From Lachnoanaerobaculum sp. ICM7 (GTDB lineage Bacteria; Bacillota; Clostridia; Lachnospirales; Lachnospiraceae): 64,000 nt of DNA. The stretch is taken from contig NZ_ALJL01000015.1 of the NCBI RefSeq assembly GCF_000287675.1, positions 1-64,000 on the forward strand, in the 5' to 3' direction. Positions 17,392 to 26,410 of the stretch are shown here, one piece after another (the first letter of the stretch is position 1; every line of letters begins with the position of its first letter). The position numbers and the translations under genes are program-made. Under the pieces are notes generated by a model. That model had not been told where the DNA came from. It did no database searches and saw nothing but the letters and a program-made list of their open reading frames with translations.

Positions 17392-18483
17392 TTAATCGCA
17401 TCTTCCTATAATTGTTCCTCCACCAAGCACAAGTCCGCTCTCATCATATAAGACTACCGCCTGCCCAGGTGTGATAGCTCTTACCTTTTCATCAAAGTCT
17501 ATTCTTATCCTGTCTTCTCCAAGCACCTTGACTGTACAGTGTTCGCCCTTATGTGAATATCTTATTTTTCCTATAGCTCTCATGCCGTCAAAAAAGCTTT
17601 CCACCGCCATTGCATTAAGATTATTTGCCTCCAGACTGTATCCGAAAACATCATCATTTTCACCTATTACAACTTCATTTGTTTCAGGTCTTATCTCGGT
17701 AACAAATATGGGATGCCCCAGCGCTATACCAAGTCCTTTTCTCTGCCCGATGGTATAATGCAGTATTCCCCTATGCTTCCCAAGTATCTCTCCGTCCGCA
17801 GTTACAAAATTTCCCTCAGGCATTTTTTTGCCTATTTCATTTTCTACAAATGAGGCGTAGTCATTATCTGAAACAAAGCATATCTCCTGACTGTCAGGCT
17901 TATTTGCCACTCTGAGATTAAACTTTTTTGCAATCTCTCTTATCTCATCTTTTTCATAATCACCTACAGGCATCAATGTCTTTGAGAGCTGATCCTGAGT
18001 AAGATTATAAAGCGCATAGGTCTGATCCTTGGCACTTGTTTTGGACATTCTGAGTGCATATCTTCCATTTTCAAGCTTTTCTATTCTGGCATAATGACCT
18101 GTGGCAATATAGTCAGCTCCAAGCATCATACTTCTCTCTAAAAGAGATTCCCATTTTACATATCTGTTGCAGGCAATACATGGATTGGGTGTCCTTGCCT
18201 GTACATATTCATTCACAAAATAATCTATTACCTTATCTTTGAATTCATCTCTAAAATTCATTACATAATATGGTATGCCGATATCCCTTGCCACTCTTCT
18301 GGCATCATCTACAGCAGACAGACCACAGCATCCTCCACTGCCTGACATATCCTCTTCATCTTCACTTTGCCATATCTGCATGGTCACACCTGTGACATCA
18401 TATCCGGCCTCTTTTAAAAGATAGGCTGCCACTGAGGAGTCTACTCCTCCCGACATACCTACCACTACTTTTTTCTTTTCCAT
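17392..18483 (-). CDS. mnmA: tRNA 2-thiouridylase
   Basis: MnmA inserts sulfur at C2 of wobble uridine 34 in tRNA-Lys, -Glu and -Gln, using persulfide sulfur and ATP. The 363-residue protein has the PP-loop VVGMSGGVDSSVAA (residues 6-19), NPCIACNRYVKW with the nucleophilic Cys (about 100-111), DSQEICFV with the second catalytic Cys (about 197-204), and HPIFVTEIRPE near the C-terminal beta-barrel domains. Length is typical. CGGAG stands seven bases before the ATG. A cysteine desulfurase gene, which could supply the sulfur, lies 1.8 kb away at 20235 on the other strand. Confidence 0.96.
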   Translation of the reverse strand: MEKKKVVVGMSGGVDSSVAAYLLKEAGYDVTGVTMQIWQSEDEEDMSGSGGCCGLSAVDDARRVARDIGIPYYVMNFRDEFKDKVIDYFVNEYVQARTPNPCIACNRYVKWESLLERSMMLGADYIATGHYARIEKLENGRYALRMSKTSAKDQTYALYNLTQDQLSKTLMPVGDYEKDEIREIAKKFNLRVANKPDSQEICFVSDNDYASFVENEIGKKMPEGNFVTADGEILGKHRGILHYTIGQRKGLGIALGHPIFVTEIRPETNEVVIGENDDVFGYSLEANNLNAMAVESFFDGMRAIGKIRYSHKGEHCTVKVLGEDRIRIDFDEKVRAITPGQAVVLYDESGLVLGGGTIIGRCD

Positions 18484-18516
18484 ATATTCTCCGATTTTTT
18501 AAATTCCATGACAGAC

Positions 18517-18525
18517 AGTATACCA
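18517..18525 (-). promoter_or_regulatory. Extended -10 promoter element of mnmA
   Basis: On the minus strand TGGTATACT gives an extended -10 (TGnTATACT) at the expected distance before mnmA. No good -35 box is seen, as is common for extended -10 promoters. Confidence 0.45.
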
Positions 18526-18552
18526 TATACTTAATTGATTTGTATTAATATA

Positions 18553-19032
18553 CTATAAAGTTTTCGGATCAAGACAATGCCAAATCTCTGACCATATTTC
18601 TTTTTCATATATCCTGTCAATATCTTCTTTTGTATATAAGTAATCTGCTGCGCCTGAGAAAATATCATCCGGAAACAGTTTGAAATACTCATGCAAAAAA
18701 TTCAAATACATAAAGGCTCTGTCTCCGTACCCTTCAATATATATGTATCTGTAGTAATCCGTCTTTTGTCCTGAAGCATCTTCTACTGTATAATTTGAAA
18801 ATCCATCTTTTATTATATGTACATACATAACTGCCCATGAAGAAGCGTCATCCAAATACCATCTTCCATCATCATCGTAACCGGGTTTATTTACGGAAAA
18901 CGAATAATAATCACCATAATCACTCAAAAATTCATTGGTAAATCCTCGCGACATCAGTATATTTACAATATCTTTTATATCTCTACAACAATTATCACCT
19001 TTTCTTCTTAAAATTTGTACATCTCCTGCCAT
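18553..19032 (-). CDS. Unrecognised single-domain relative of the upstream two-domain protein
   Basis: A 159-residue acidic protein I cannot assign. Its second half (FMYLNFLHEYFKLFPDDIF, then YLYTKEDIDRIYEKEIW) matches the pattern seen twice in the upstream protein (L-hydrophobic-H-x-Y-L-x-x-x-P-x-D-I-F, then a short helix with ID-I). It is therefore a third, more diverged copy of the same domain. The start at 19032 lies inside the end of the upstream gene (25-base overlap, other frame), with GGAG rather far (17 bases) upstream, so translation probably depends on the upstream gene, or an ancestral three-domain protein was split by a frameshift. It has no signal peptide or membrane segment; a cytoplasmic location is inferred. 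Confidence 0.6.
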   Translation of the reverse strand: MAGDVQILRRKGDNCCRDIKDIVNILMSRGFTNEFLSDYGDYYSFSVNKPGYDDDGRWYLDDASSWAVMYVHIIKDGFSNYTVEDASGQKTDYYRYIYIEGYGDRAFMYLNFLHEYFKLFPDDIFSGAADYLYTKEDIDRIYEKEIWSEIWHCLDPKTL

Positions 19033-20051
19033 TCTACCGACTTAAAATTGCTCCTCTCTCTTTCTTTAAATATCCATTTTTCATTTTTATCTTTATTATT
19101 AAATATTTCATCAATCTGTGCTTTTGTAAAGAAACAGCCGTTATCAATATAGAAAATATCCTCCGGAAACTTATTTAAATAGTTATGTACTATTTCAAGC
19201 ACCTGCATCTCTTTTCCGATAAGATCGGTAATCCTAAAATATGTCTCAAAGCTCATCTGCATTATTTCATCTGTAGGGATATCTATCATCTGAGTGTTAC
19301 AATATATTTCAATCACTTTGTCATCGTCATAATAAAAATAATCGTCTCTATTAAATTTTGTATATAATATATTATAACTTTCTCTTTTAACGGTAATTGT
19401 ATTTCTTCTATTCATTTTCCTCAATATTTGTGCCATTCTGTAAGGAATACCCTGCTTTGATTGAAGTCTTTTTCCGATTATTCTTCCCTCATATCTAAGC
19501 TCGACGCCTTCTGTAATATTTTTAGAGTACAATGTCTTTAGCATACCTTTTGTAAAAGCTCCGATTGTCGTAAGACATATATTTATATAATAATCCATAC
19601 TTCCTACGCTGTATGGTGATTTATAAATCCAATTCTTATCAGGCTTTCCCTTATAAATACTGTCTATCATTGCTTTATTATAATATCTTCCATTGTCCAC
19701 ATAAAATATATCATTTGGATTCTCCTCTAAATATCTGTGCAACAATTCAAGAATAATCAGTTCTTTTCCATATATATTTGAAAAACGATAATATGTCTCA
19801 AGCCCCAGTTCCTTTGCTCTTTCGGTCGGTATTTCAAGATTCCTTTCATAACTGTACACCTCTATCATATGCTCCGCATCATTAAAGAACAAAATATCAT
19901 TTTCCTCTTTCATATATGATATACTGTACACATATTTATCAAAAGAAAATCTCATGCTATAGCCCATATCCATAAGGATATGGCCCAATATATATGTTGT
20001 CTGCAACTTATTAACACCGGCTTTCCCCAGTATTCTACCTTCAAATCTCAT
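19008..20051 (-). CDS. Unrecognised protein made of two tandem copies of one domain
   Basis: The 347-residue product contains two halves with the same plan. Half 1 begins RFEGRILGKAGVNKLQT and half 2 LRYEGRIIGKRLQSKQG. Each goes on through an IPTE/IPTD motif (EIPTERAKELGLETYYRFSN; DIPTDEIMQMSFETYFRITD) and then YGKELIILELLHRYLEENPNDIFYVDNG or IGKEMQVLEIVHNYLNKFPEDIFYIDNG. The matching segments show an internal duplication of about 170 residues. I recognise no family. No signal or membrane segment is present. GAGG five bases before the ATG at 20051 decides the start. It is followed, with overlap, by a third copy, and lies between mnmA and a cysteine desulfurase on the opposite strand. Confidence 0.7.
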   Translation of the reverse strand: MRFEGRILGKAGVNKLQTTYILGHILMDMGYSMRFSFDKYVYSISYMKEENDILFFNDAEHMIEVYSYERNLEIPTERAKELGLETYYRFSNIYGKELIILELLHRYLEENPNDIFYVDNGRYYNKAMIDSIYKGKPDKNWIYKSPYSVGSMDYYINICLTTIGAFTKGMLKTLYSKNITEGVELRYEGRIIGKRLQSKQGIPYRMAQILRKMNRRNTITVKRESYNILYTKFNRDDYFYYDDDKVIEIYCNTQMIDIPTDEIMQMSFETYFRITDLIGKEMQVLEIVHNYLNKFPEDIFYIDNGCFFTKAQIDEIFNNKDKNEKWIFKERERSNFKSVEWQEMYKF

Positions 20052-20234
20052 AATCACCTCTATATCATTGCTCTAGAATCGGTATATCACCTCTTTTTAA
20101 TTATAGAATTTTTATACAATACTCATATTGTACTTGTCAATTCAAATTCAATCATTTACTATTTTATTGTTAATATTATTTATACTATATGGCAGAAACG
20201 CTCTGCCATACCTCTAATAAAGAACAGGAGTACT

Positions 20235-21368
20235 ATGATATATATGGACAATGCCTCTACCACTGTTGTAGATAAAGAGGCTTTTGATATAGCAAAAAAA
20301 TATTTATTTGAAAACTATGCAAATCCTTCATCAAGCTATTCTATGGCAAATGATGTAAAGGCCTATATGGAAGATGCCAGAGAAATGATTGCAGATATCC
20401 TCGGCGCAAGATATAATGAGATCTATTTTACCTCAGGCGGCAGTGAAGCAAATAACTGGGCAATACTAAAAGCTTGTGAACTTATGGAAAATAAAGGAAA
20501 ACATATCATCAGTTCAAAGGTTGAGCATCATTCTGTGCTACATGTTCTTTCCTATCTTGAAAAAAGAGGATATGATGTCACTTATCTAAGTACTGATGAA
20601 AAAGGGATTATTGATATAAATGAGCTTAAGTCTGTTATCCGAGAGGATACAGTCCTTATAAGCATAATGTTTGCAAATAATGAAATAGGTACAATACAAC
20701 CTATTAAAGAAATCGGAAAGATTGCCCGTGAGCATAGTATTTTATTTCACACTGATGCAGTACAGGCTGTAGGGCATCTTGCCATTGATGTTAATGAGCT
20801 TAATATTGATTTACTCAGTGCAAGCGGACATAAATTTCACTCTCCCAAGGGAGTAGGCTTCTTATACATACGAAGCGGTATCAAGCTTACTTCATTGATA
20901 CATGGCGGCAGTCAGGAAAGAAATCGCAGAGCGGGTACGGAAAATACATTCGGTATAATCGCTATGGCAAATGCTTTGAAAAATTCCTATAAAACTTTGG
21001 ATAAAGACAGTTTATATGTAAAATCTCTAAGAGATAAGTTATTTTCTTTAATACTTGAAAATATAGAGGGCTCTCATGTAAACGGTGATATAGAGAGTAG
21101 GCTTTTTAACAATATAAATATCTACTTTGAAAATATAAGCGGTGAACTGCTCTTAATTTTATTAAATCAAAACGGTGTATGTGCTTCTCTTGGCTCAGCA
21201 TGTACCACCGGAAGTATAGACCCTTCACATGTAATTATGGCTATTTCAAATGATAAAAAAAGAGCCTCATCTTCCCTTAGACTTACATTGAGCAAGTACA
21301 ATACGGAAGATGAGGTCAATAAAACCTTTGAAATATTAAAAGCGAGTATAGATAAACTTAGAGGATAA
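20235..21368 (+). CDS. Cysteine desulfurase (NifS/IscS-like)
   Basis: A PLP-dependent class V aminotransferase-fold enzyme that takes sulfur from cysteine, forming an enzyme persulfide used for iron-sulfur clusters or tRNA thiolation. The 377-residue protein starts MIYMDNASTTVVDKEAF, has TSGGSEANNWAI (PLP phosphate binding), VEHHSVL, HTDAVQAVGHLAID, the PLP lysine in SASGHKFHSPKG, and the loop cysteine in LGSACTTGSIDPSHVI. CAGGAG four bases before ATG 20235 sets the start; a longer upstream reading frame lacks a site. No iscU follows. The nearby mnmA suggests tRNA thiolation as one job, by inference. Confidence 0.92.
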   Translation: MIYMDNASTTVVDKEAFDIAKKYLFENYANPSSSYSMANDVKAYMEDAREMIADILGARYNEIYFTSGGSEANNWAILKACELMENKGKHIISSKVEHHSVLHVLSYLEKRGYDVTYLSTDEKGIIDINELKSVIREDTVLISIMFANNEIGTIQPIKEIGKIAREHSILFHTDAVQAVGHLAIDVNELNIDLLSASGHKFHSPKGVGFLYIRSGIKLTSLIHGGSQERNRRAGTENTFGIIAMANALKNSYKTLDKDSLYVKSLRDKLFSLILENIEGSHVNGDIESRLFNNINIYFENISGELLLILLNQNGVCASLGSACTTGSIDPSHVIMAISNDKKRASSSLRLTLSKYNTEDEVNKTFEILKASIDKLRG

Positions 21369-21387
21369 AAGGGCTTTTGCCCTTTTA
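21367..21387. terminator. Bidirectional terminator
   Basis: AAAAGGGC (21367-21374), TTTT loop, GCCCTTTT (21379-21386). It overlaps the last bases of the minus-strand gene and separates two converging genes. Confidence 0.8.
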
Positions 21388-23157
21388 TCTATTCTCACAA
21401 ACCTCTTTTACTGTCTTTATAAGTCTTTCCATTAAATTTACCCTGTTTAAAACAGTTATAAGATAATATCCGTCCACCAGATCATAGATCTCATTTGCTA
21501 TCTCTTTTGACATTGAAAGTGCGATCTCTTCGGCTTCTTCCCTTTCTTTGCCTATATACTTTTCCACGATATCATCAGTAATATATATACCGTTCACTTC
21601 ACTTTGCATATATCTGGCGTTTCTCTCACTTACGATAGGAATGATTCCACCCATTATCTTAACATCAAGATTCTCTCTGGCTTCTTTAAGATTATCAATA
21701 GCTCTTTTTGTCAAAACCGGCTGAGTAAAGAGTACCTTTACACCATTTTCTTGTTTTCTTTTTGCTTTTCTAAGCTCTGCACTGAAGTTCTTGGAATTTA
21801 CATTTAAAGCACCACAGATATTCATAGGGCTTTCAAATACTTCATCATTCAAAGAATTGATAAAGTTTGCAAACTTCACTGAATTAAACTCAAATACGGA
21901 TCTGATCTCATCTCTTTGAGCATTCGGTATCGGATCTCCTGTAATTACAAGTACATTGTCAACTCCCATTGCGCTTGCACCAAGTAAGAGTCCCTTTGCA
22001 GCATTTACATTTCTGTCTCTGCAAGTCATATGTGGAAGCACATCAAAGTCAAGTTCATTTCTGACTTTACACGCAAGCAAACAGCTGTCCATCCTTGCTC
22101 TTGCTATAGGATTATCCGCTATGGTTACTATATCCGCACCTGCCGATTTTAATTTTGCTGCATTGTCTATAAACTTGGAAACATTGGTATCTATCGGTGA
22201 ATCAAGTTCTACAGCTATAGGTTTTTGTCCGGATATAAGCTTTTGCTCAAACCTGTTTAATCTTACATTCTGTGAGACATTCTTTTCTTTCTTTACAGAT
22301 TTTCTCGGCTTTATAAGCATTCCGCTCATGCTCTTTTTTAAAAGCTCTATATGTTTCGGAGTTGTTCCGCAACATCCTCCAACCACATTTACACCCATAT
22401 CAAGAATATCTTCTATCTGAGCCGCAAAATAATTTGCCAATGATCCGTAGTATATTTTATTGTCTCTTACTATAGGATATCCGGCATTCGGCATAGCTGC
22501 AAGGTATAATCCTTCAGTGTCCACATCCTTTAAAAGCTTTGCCATATGATTTGCACCTGAAACACAGTTAAGTCCCACTCCGTCAAAAAAGCCGGACTCA
22601 CAGATTTCTTTAAACATTGTTTTATAATAATAACCTTCACTTGAATAACCGTCAGGCATTACTGCAAAGGATGCTATTATAAAAGCTTCAGGTGATTTTT
22701 CCTTAATGTACTCACCTATAGATTTCAAACCGATGGAACTGTTTCTTGTCTCGAAGTAAAAGTTATTTATGCCTTTTTCAAGGAATATATCCGCAATGAT
22801 TTTATATTCTTCAAATGCCGCGCTGTTGCTGTCGGCATTTATTGAAGCCATATCCGCAAATACATATGCTCTGTCTTTTGCAACCTCAAGCGCTATATCT
22901 ATCCCTGAAAGTATCACTTTTTTTTGCAAATCTCTATCACCTAAGAATGCATCTATACCTGTAGAAAAGGTATTTGTGAGTATCGCCTTTGCTCCTGCTT
23001 CAATATACTCATTATGTATACCCTTTATAAGCTCAGGATTTTTAATGTTGGCAAGTTCACATCCGATACCGTCATCTGTAAGCTCATCATAGTATGTTCC
23101 CATTGCTCCGTCAAAGAGCAATATATTGTTCTTTAAATAATCTCTAATATTTTCCAT
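21385..23157 (-). CDS. Bifunctional homocysteine S-methyltransferase / methylenetetrahydrofolate reductase
   Basis: A YitJ-like fusion of 590 residues. The N-terminal part (about 1-290) is a Pfam S-methyl_trans barrel with zinc-binding cysteines in GLNCVSGANH and GGCCGTTPKH. The C-terminal part (about 310-590) is an MTHFR TIM barrel with FEQKLISGQKPIAVELDSP, NVLVITGDPIP (flavin region), and QPVLTKRAIDNL. The reductase would make 5-methyl-tetrahydrofolate for the adjacent MetH; the N-terminal domain could use another methyl donor. It lies six bases after metH on the same strand, so the two are in one operon. NADH or ferredoxin dependence cannot be read from the sequence. Confidence 0.92.
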   Translation of the reverse strand: MENIRDYLKNNILLFDGAMGTYYDELTDDGIGCELANIKNPELIKGIHNEYIEAGAKAILTNTFSTGIDAFLGDRDLQKKVILSGIDIALEVAKDRAYVFADMASINADSNSAAFEEYKIIADIFLEKGINNFYFETRNSSIGLKSIGEYIKEKSPEAFIIASFAVMPDGYSSEGYYYKTMFKEICESGFFDGVGLNCVSGANHMAKLLKDVDTEGLYLAAMPNAGYPIVRDNKIYYGSLANYFAAQIEDILDMGVNVVGGCCGTTPKHIELLKKSMSGMLIKPRKSVKKEKNVSQNVRLNRFEQKLISGQKPIAVELDSPIDTNVSKFIDNAAKLKSAGADIVTIADNPIARARMDSCLLACKVRNELDFDVLPHMTCRDRNVNAAKGLLLGASAMGVDNVLVITGDPIPNAQRDEIRSVFEFNSVKFANFINSLNDEVFESPMNICGALNVNSKNFSAELRKAKRKQENGVKVLFTQPVLTKRAIDNLKEARENLDVKIMGGIIPIVSERNARYMQSEVNGIYITDDIVEKYIGKEREEAEEIALSMSKEIANEIYDLVDGYYLITVLNRVNLMERLIKTVKEVCENR

Positions 23158-23163
23158 AATTTA

Positions 23164-25530
23164 TCATCCTAAAACTGTCTTTGCAATGTCAACTGAACTT
23201 CTGGCATCAGGCGCATAGAAGTCTGCACCCATCTCATCCGCATATTCTTTTGTCAGTACGGCACCGCCTACCCATACTTTACAATCATTTGACACTTTTC
23301 TAATCTCTTCAATAGTCTTTTTCATAGCCGGCAATGTGGTAGTCATAAGAGCTGAAAGTCCTACAAGTTTTACATCCTCTCTTATTACCGTATCCACCAC
23401 TTTTTGAATATCCACATCTCTTCCAAGATCGATCATTCTGTAACCGTAGTTTTCTAAGATTACCTTTACTATATTTTTTCCTATATCATGTATATCGCCT
23501 TTTACGGTACATACAACTATCTTACCCTTGCTGACATTGTGCTCACCCTTGTTTGCTATTCTTTCTTTGATAAGCTCAAAGGCGGAGCTGGCAGCATTGG
23601 CGGCATTGATAAGCTGTGGGAGGAATATTACCTGCTTTTCATATAAATCTCCCACCGTATCAAGTGCCGGTATAAGGTATTCGTTTATTATTTCAAGCTC
23701 TCCGTGATCTTCCAAAAGCTTCTTTGCATTATTATAAGTCTCTTCCTTAAGTCCTTTTAATATTGCATCCTGCACAACTTCTTTTGTAACTTCACCATTG
23801 TCGGATACCGCTACAACCTTTGTCTCAACCTTTGCAGTTGCAAATCTGTCAATATATTTTACAGAGTCCTTATCCTCGCCTGAAAGTACCTTAAATGAGT
23901 ATATTGCGTTCATAATGCCTTCAATATTCGGATTTACTATAGGCAGATCAAGTCCTGCATACATTGCCTGTATCAGGAAATTCTCTGTAATATGACTTCT
24001 TGCAGGAAGTCCGAAAGAAATATTGCTGACACCAAGGGTTGTATGTAATCCAAGCTCCTTTGTTACTCTTCTTACAGCCTCAAGTGTCTCTTTTGCCTGA
24101 TCCTGCTGTGCGGAAACTGTAAGTGTAAGGCAGTCAATTATAACATCCTCTTTCTTTAAGCCGTATTCAAGTGCCTTATCAAGTATATGCTTTGCATTAT
24201 CAACTCTTTCCTGTGCTGTTGTAGGTATACCGTTCTCATTTAGAGCCAGTCCTATAACCGCCGCACCATACTTTTTAACGATAGGAAGTATCAGATCAAG
24301 TCTCTCATCTTCGGCATTTACAGAGTTTACTATAGCTCTACCATTGTATACACGAAGTCCGGCTTCTATTGCCTCAGGATTTGATGAATCTATCTGCAAA
24401 GGAATATTAACCACAGACTGTACCGCCTTTACAGCCTCGATCATAAGTGCAACTTCATCACCACCCGGAACACCTACATTGATATCCAGAATATCAGCTC
24501 CTGACTCTTCTTCCTCTATTGCAACCTTACATATATATTCCATCTCATGGTTTAAAAGTGCTTCCTGGAATCTTTTCTTTCCTGTAGGATTTAATCTCTC
24601 ACCCACAACTCTTACACCGTTAAGCTCCACCATTTCATTGCCTGAACATATACCTGTTTTTGCCTTTGTAGGCTTTAACTCTGGGAACTCTCTGTTATCA
24701 AATGCTGATTTTAATTCACTGATATATTCAGGAGATGTGCCACAGCATCCGCCTGCATAATCTATACCTATTTCACCAAAATCCGCCATCAGATCCGCAA
24801 AATCACTTGCAAGCAGATCATATTCTCCTGTTGAAGGATTTGGAAGACCTGCATTTGGCTTTATTATTATAGGCAGATTAGTCCATTCTTTAAGCTTCTT
24901 TGCAAGGGGCAGTATTTCCTTCGGTCCAAGTGAGCAGTTAAAGCCTACAGCATCCACTCCCAGTCCTTCAAGTGTCACAGCCATTGATTCTATCTTTGTG
25001 CCCGTAAAGGTTCTTCCTGTAGTCTCATAAGTCATTGTAACCCAAACAGGAAGCTTTGTATTTTCCTTTGCGGCAAGCACACCTGCTCTTACATCATAAA
25101 GATCTGTAAATGTCTCAAATATAATAACATCGGCTCCGTATTTTTCACCTGCTGTTACCATTTCCTTATATATTTCATAGGCGTCCTCAAATCTAAGCAC
25201 ACCAAGCGGCTCCAAAAGCTCTCCTATAGGTCCGATATCAAGAGCTATCTTTACATCCCTTTTACTCTCCGCTATTGCTTCCTTTGCAGACTTAATTGCA
25301 GTCTCTACAGCTGTATCCACATCTATCTTACAGCCTTCAAGTTTATGTGCATTTGCACCGAATGTATTTGTATATATTACATTACTGCCGGATTCTATAT
25401 ATTTTAAATGTATGTTTTTTACTATATCGGGATTGTCAAATCCGAATACCTCAGGATGTTCTCCGGCCTTCATACCTGCAGCCTGAAGCATTGTTCCCAT
25501 TGCACCGTCAAGTATCAATAATTTATGCAT
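23164..25530 (-). CDS. metH: Cobalamin-dependent methionine synthase lacking the activation domain
   Basis: Transfers methyl from 5-methyl-THF through methylcobalamin to homocysteine, making methionine. The 788-residue protein carries the homocysteine domain (about 1-285; FNCSLGPKE, GGCCGTSPEY), the pterin-binding domain (about 305-560; GERLNPTGKKRF, DILDINVGVPG), and the cobalamin cap plus Rossmann domain (about 575-788) with the ligand motif DIHDIGKN. The usual C-terminal SAM-dependent reactivation domain of full-length MetH (about 350 residues) is missing; it is supplied by the next gene upstream, whose end overlaps this start by eight bases. The operon is activation protein, metH, MTHFR fusion. 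Confidence 0.95.
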   Translation of the reverse strand: MHKLLILDGAMGTMLQAAGMKAGEHPEVFGFDNPDIVKNIHLKYIESGSNVIYTNTFGANAHKLEGCKIDVDTAVETAIKSAKEAIAESKRDVKIALDIGPIGELLEPLGVLRFEDAYEIYKEMVTAGEKYGADVIIFETFTDLYDVRAGVLAAKENTKLPVWVTMTYETTGRTFTGTKIESMAVTLEGLGVDAVGFNCSLGPKEILPLAKKLKEWTNLPIIIKPNAGLPNPSTGEYDLLASDFADLMADFGEIGIDYAGGCCGTSPEYISELKSAFDNREFPELKPTKAKTGICSGNEMVELNGVRVVGERLNPTGKKRFQEALLNHEMEYICKVAIEEEESGADILDINVGVPGGDEVALMIEAVKAVQSVVNIPLQIDSSNPEAIEAGLRVYNGRAIVNSVNAEDERLDLILPIVKKYGAAVIGLALNENGIPTTAQERVDNAKHILDKALEYGLKKEDVIIDCLTLTVSAQQDQAKETLEAVRRVTKELGLHTTLGVSNISFGLPARSHITENFLIQAMYAGLDLPIVNPNIEGIMNAIYSFKVLSGEDKDSVKYIDRFATAKVETKVVAVSDNGEVTKEVVQDAILKGLKEETYNNAKKLLEDHGELEIINEYLIPALDTVGDLYEKQVIFLPQLINAANAASSAFELIKERIANKGEHNVSKGKIVVCTVKGDIHDIGKNIVKVILENYGYRMIDLGRDVDIQKVVDTVIREDVKLVGLSALMTTTLPAMKKTIEEIRKVSNDCKVWVGGAVLTKEYADEMGADFYAPDARSSVDIAKTVLG

Positions 25531-26206
25531 AACATCTGACTCCTATCTTTCTGTATCTGCAGGATTTTAAAAGATTGCATCCTGCGCAGGTCTTTTTTAA
25601 TGTCTCCAATTTTTGATCGCTGACTCCTATTATGGCGGTTACCGACTTTCTTGGTAACATTATTCCGCTGTCACTGACATTTACTCCTATTCTTCTTGTC
25701 GCATTGACCACATTTACAAACTGCCTTTGTATGGTTATAGGCAAATCACCGTAACCCGGCGAAAATCTGAATGTCAGATAGTTATTTTCCTTTAAATACT
25801 GCTCTCTAAATCCTGCTTCTATACTGTCACACACAGCCTCTATAAGTGTTGAACCGCATGAATCCATAATAAGGGCATTTGCTACATTCTTAAGTTCTTC
25901 TTTTCTTATGGCATTGTCAACTCCGACTCCGATTGTAGCCGCCATCAAAATAAGCTTATGGCAATCTTTTATATGCTTTTTTATACTGTTTCCCACAAAA
26001 AAGTCAAGCTCCGCCGGAAATTCTCCCTTGTTTTCAAGATCCCATTCTCTGAAAACAAAATTCGGCTTTGCTACGGCATTTATTTTATCCATGCATTCGA
26101 GCACCTGTGCATGTAGGTTTTCATCTATTTCTTTACCGTTGTGTTGAAGATACCTAAGTACCTCCGATTCATCCTCCGGTGTAAGTTTTACATCTATATT
26201 AAACAT
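25523..26206 (-). CDS. Stand-alone MetH activation-domain protein
   Basis: This 227-residue protein corresponds to the vitamin-B12-dependent methionine synthase activation domain as a separate polypeptide. It contains RFSPGYGDLPI, close to the R-x-x-x-G-Y motif that binds SAM in MetH, then NATRRIGVNVSDSGIMLPRKSVTAIIGVS. It ends with a cysteine-rich stretch (CAGCNLLKSCRYRKIGVRC) not found in E. coli MetH, which could bind a metal or an iron-sulfur cluster; that is inference. It would reductively remethylate inactive cob(II)alamin on the adjacent MetH. I use ATG 26206, with GGGAG eight bases upstream, rather than an earlier start lacking one. Confidence 0.88.
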   Translation of the reverse strand: MFNIDVKLTPEDESEVLRYLQHNGKEIDENLHAQVLECMDKINAVAKPNFVFREWDLENKGEFPAELDFFVGNSIKKHIKDCHKLILMAATIGVGVDNAIRKEELKNVANALIMDSCGSTLIEAVCDSIEAGFREQYLKENNYLTFRFSPGYGDLPITIQRQFVNVVNATRRIGVNVSDSGIMLPRKSVTAIIGVSDQKLETLKKTCAGCNLLKSCRYRKIGVRCYA

Positions 26207-26296
26207 TTCTCTTCTCCCTAACATATATATTAAAAGTCTGTCGACTTGTTTCGTTTTACTATAGTAAGATAATTTATAAAAAAAGTAAAGTTTTAC

Positions 26297-26324
26297 ATTA
26301 TACATATATCTTATAACCGGTTAT
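26297..26324 (-). promoter_or_regulatory. Putative promoter and palindromic operator of the methionine operon
   Basis: TATAAT on the minus strand (26297-26302) stands about 90 bases before the activation-protein start. No -35 box is visible; at that position lies a perfect 12-bp palindrome, ATAACCGGTTAT (26313-26324). A regulator bound there could activate or block the promoter. No SAM or cobalamin riboswitch is seen in this leader. Confidence 0.4.
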
Positions 26325-26348
26325 GTAAATGATGTAAGAAAATTTTAA

Positions 26349-26377
26349 GTGGCATTTTTCTTTATATATGTTAGAAT
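26349..26377 (+). promoter_or_regulatory. ssrA promoter
   Basis: GTGGCA (26349-26354), 17 bp, TAGAAT (26372-26377). The start point near 26384 would give a 27-base leader, removed by RNase P from the mature 5' end at 26411. Confidence 0.5.
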
Positions 26378-26410
26378 ATCATATGTAAATTCTGTATTTA
26401 CATATGATTT

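Noticed and set aside
19980-20234. 85-residue N-terminal extension of the cysteine desulfurase frame
   Set aside because: The extension overlaps the divergent gene's start, lacks a ribosome site and the family begins at MIYMDNAS (20235).
26207-26400. SAM or cobalamin riboswitch before the MetH operon
   Set aside because: No conserved core or terminator stem; the sequence is AT-rich with only a small palindrome.
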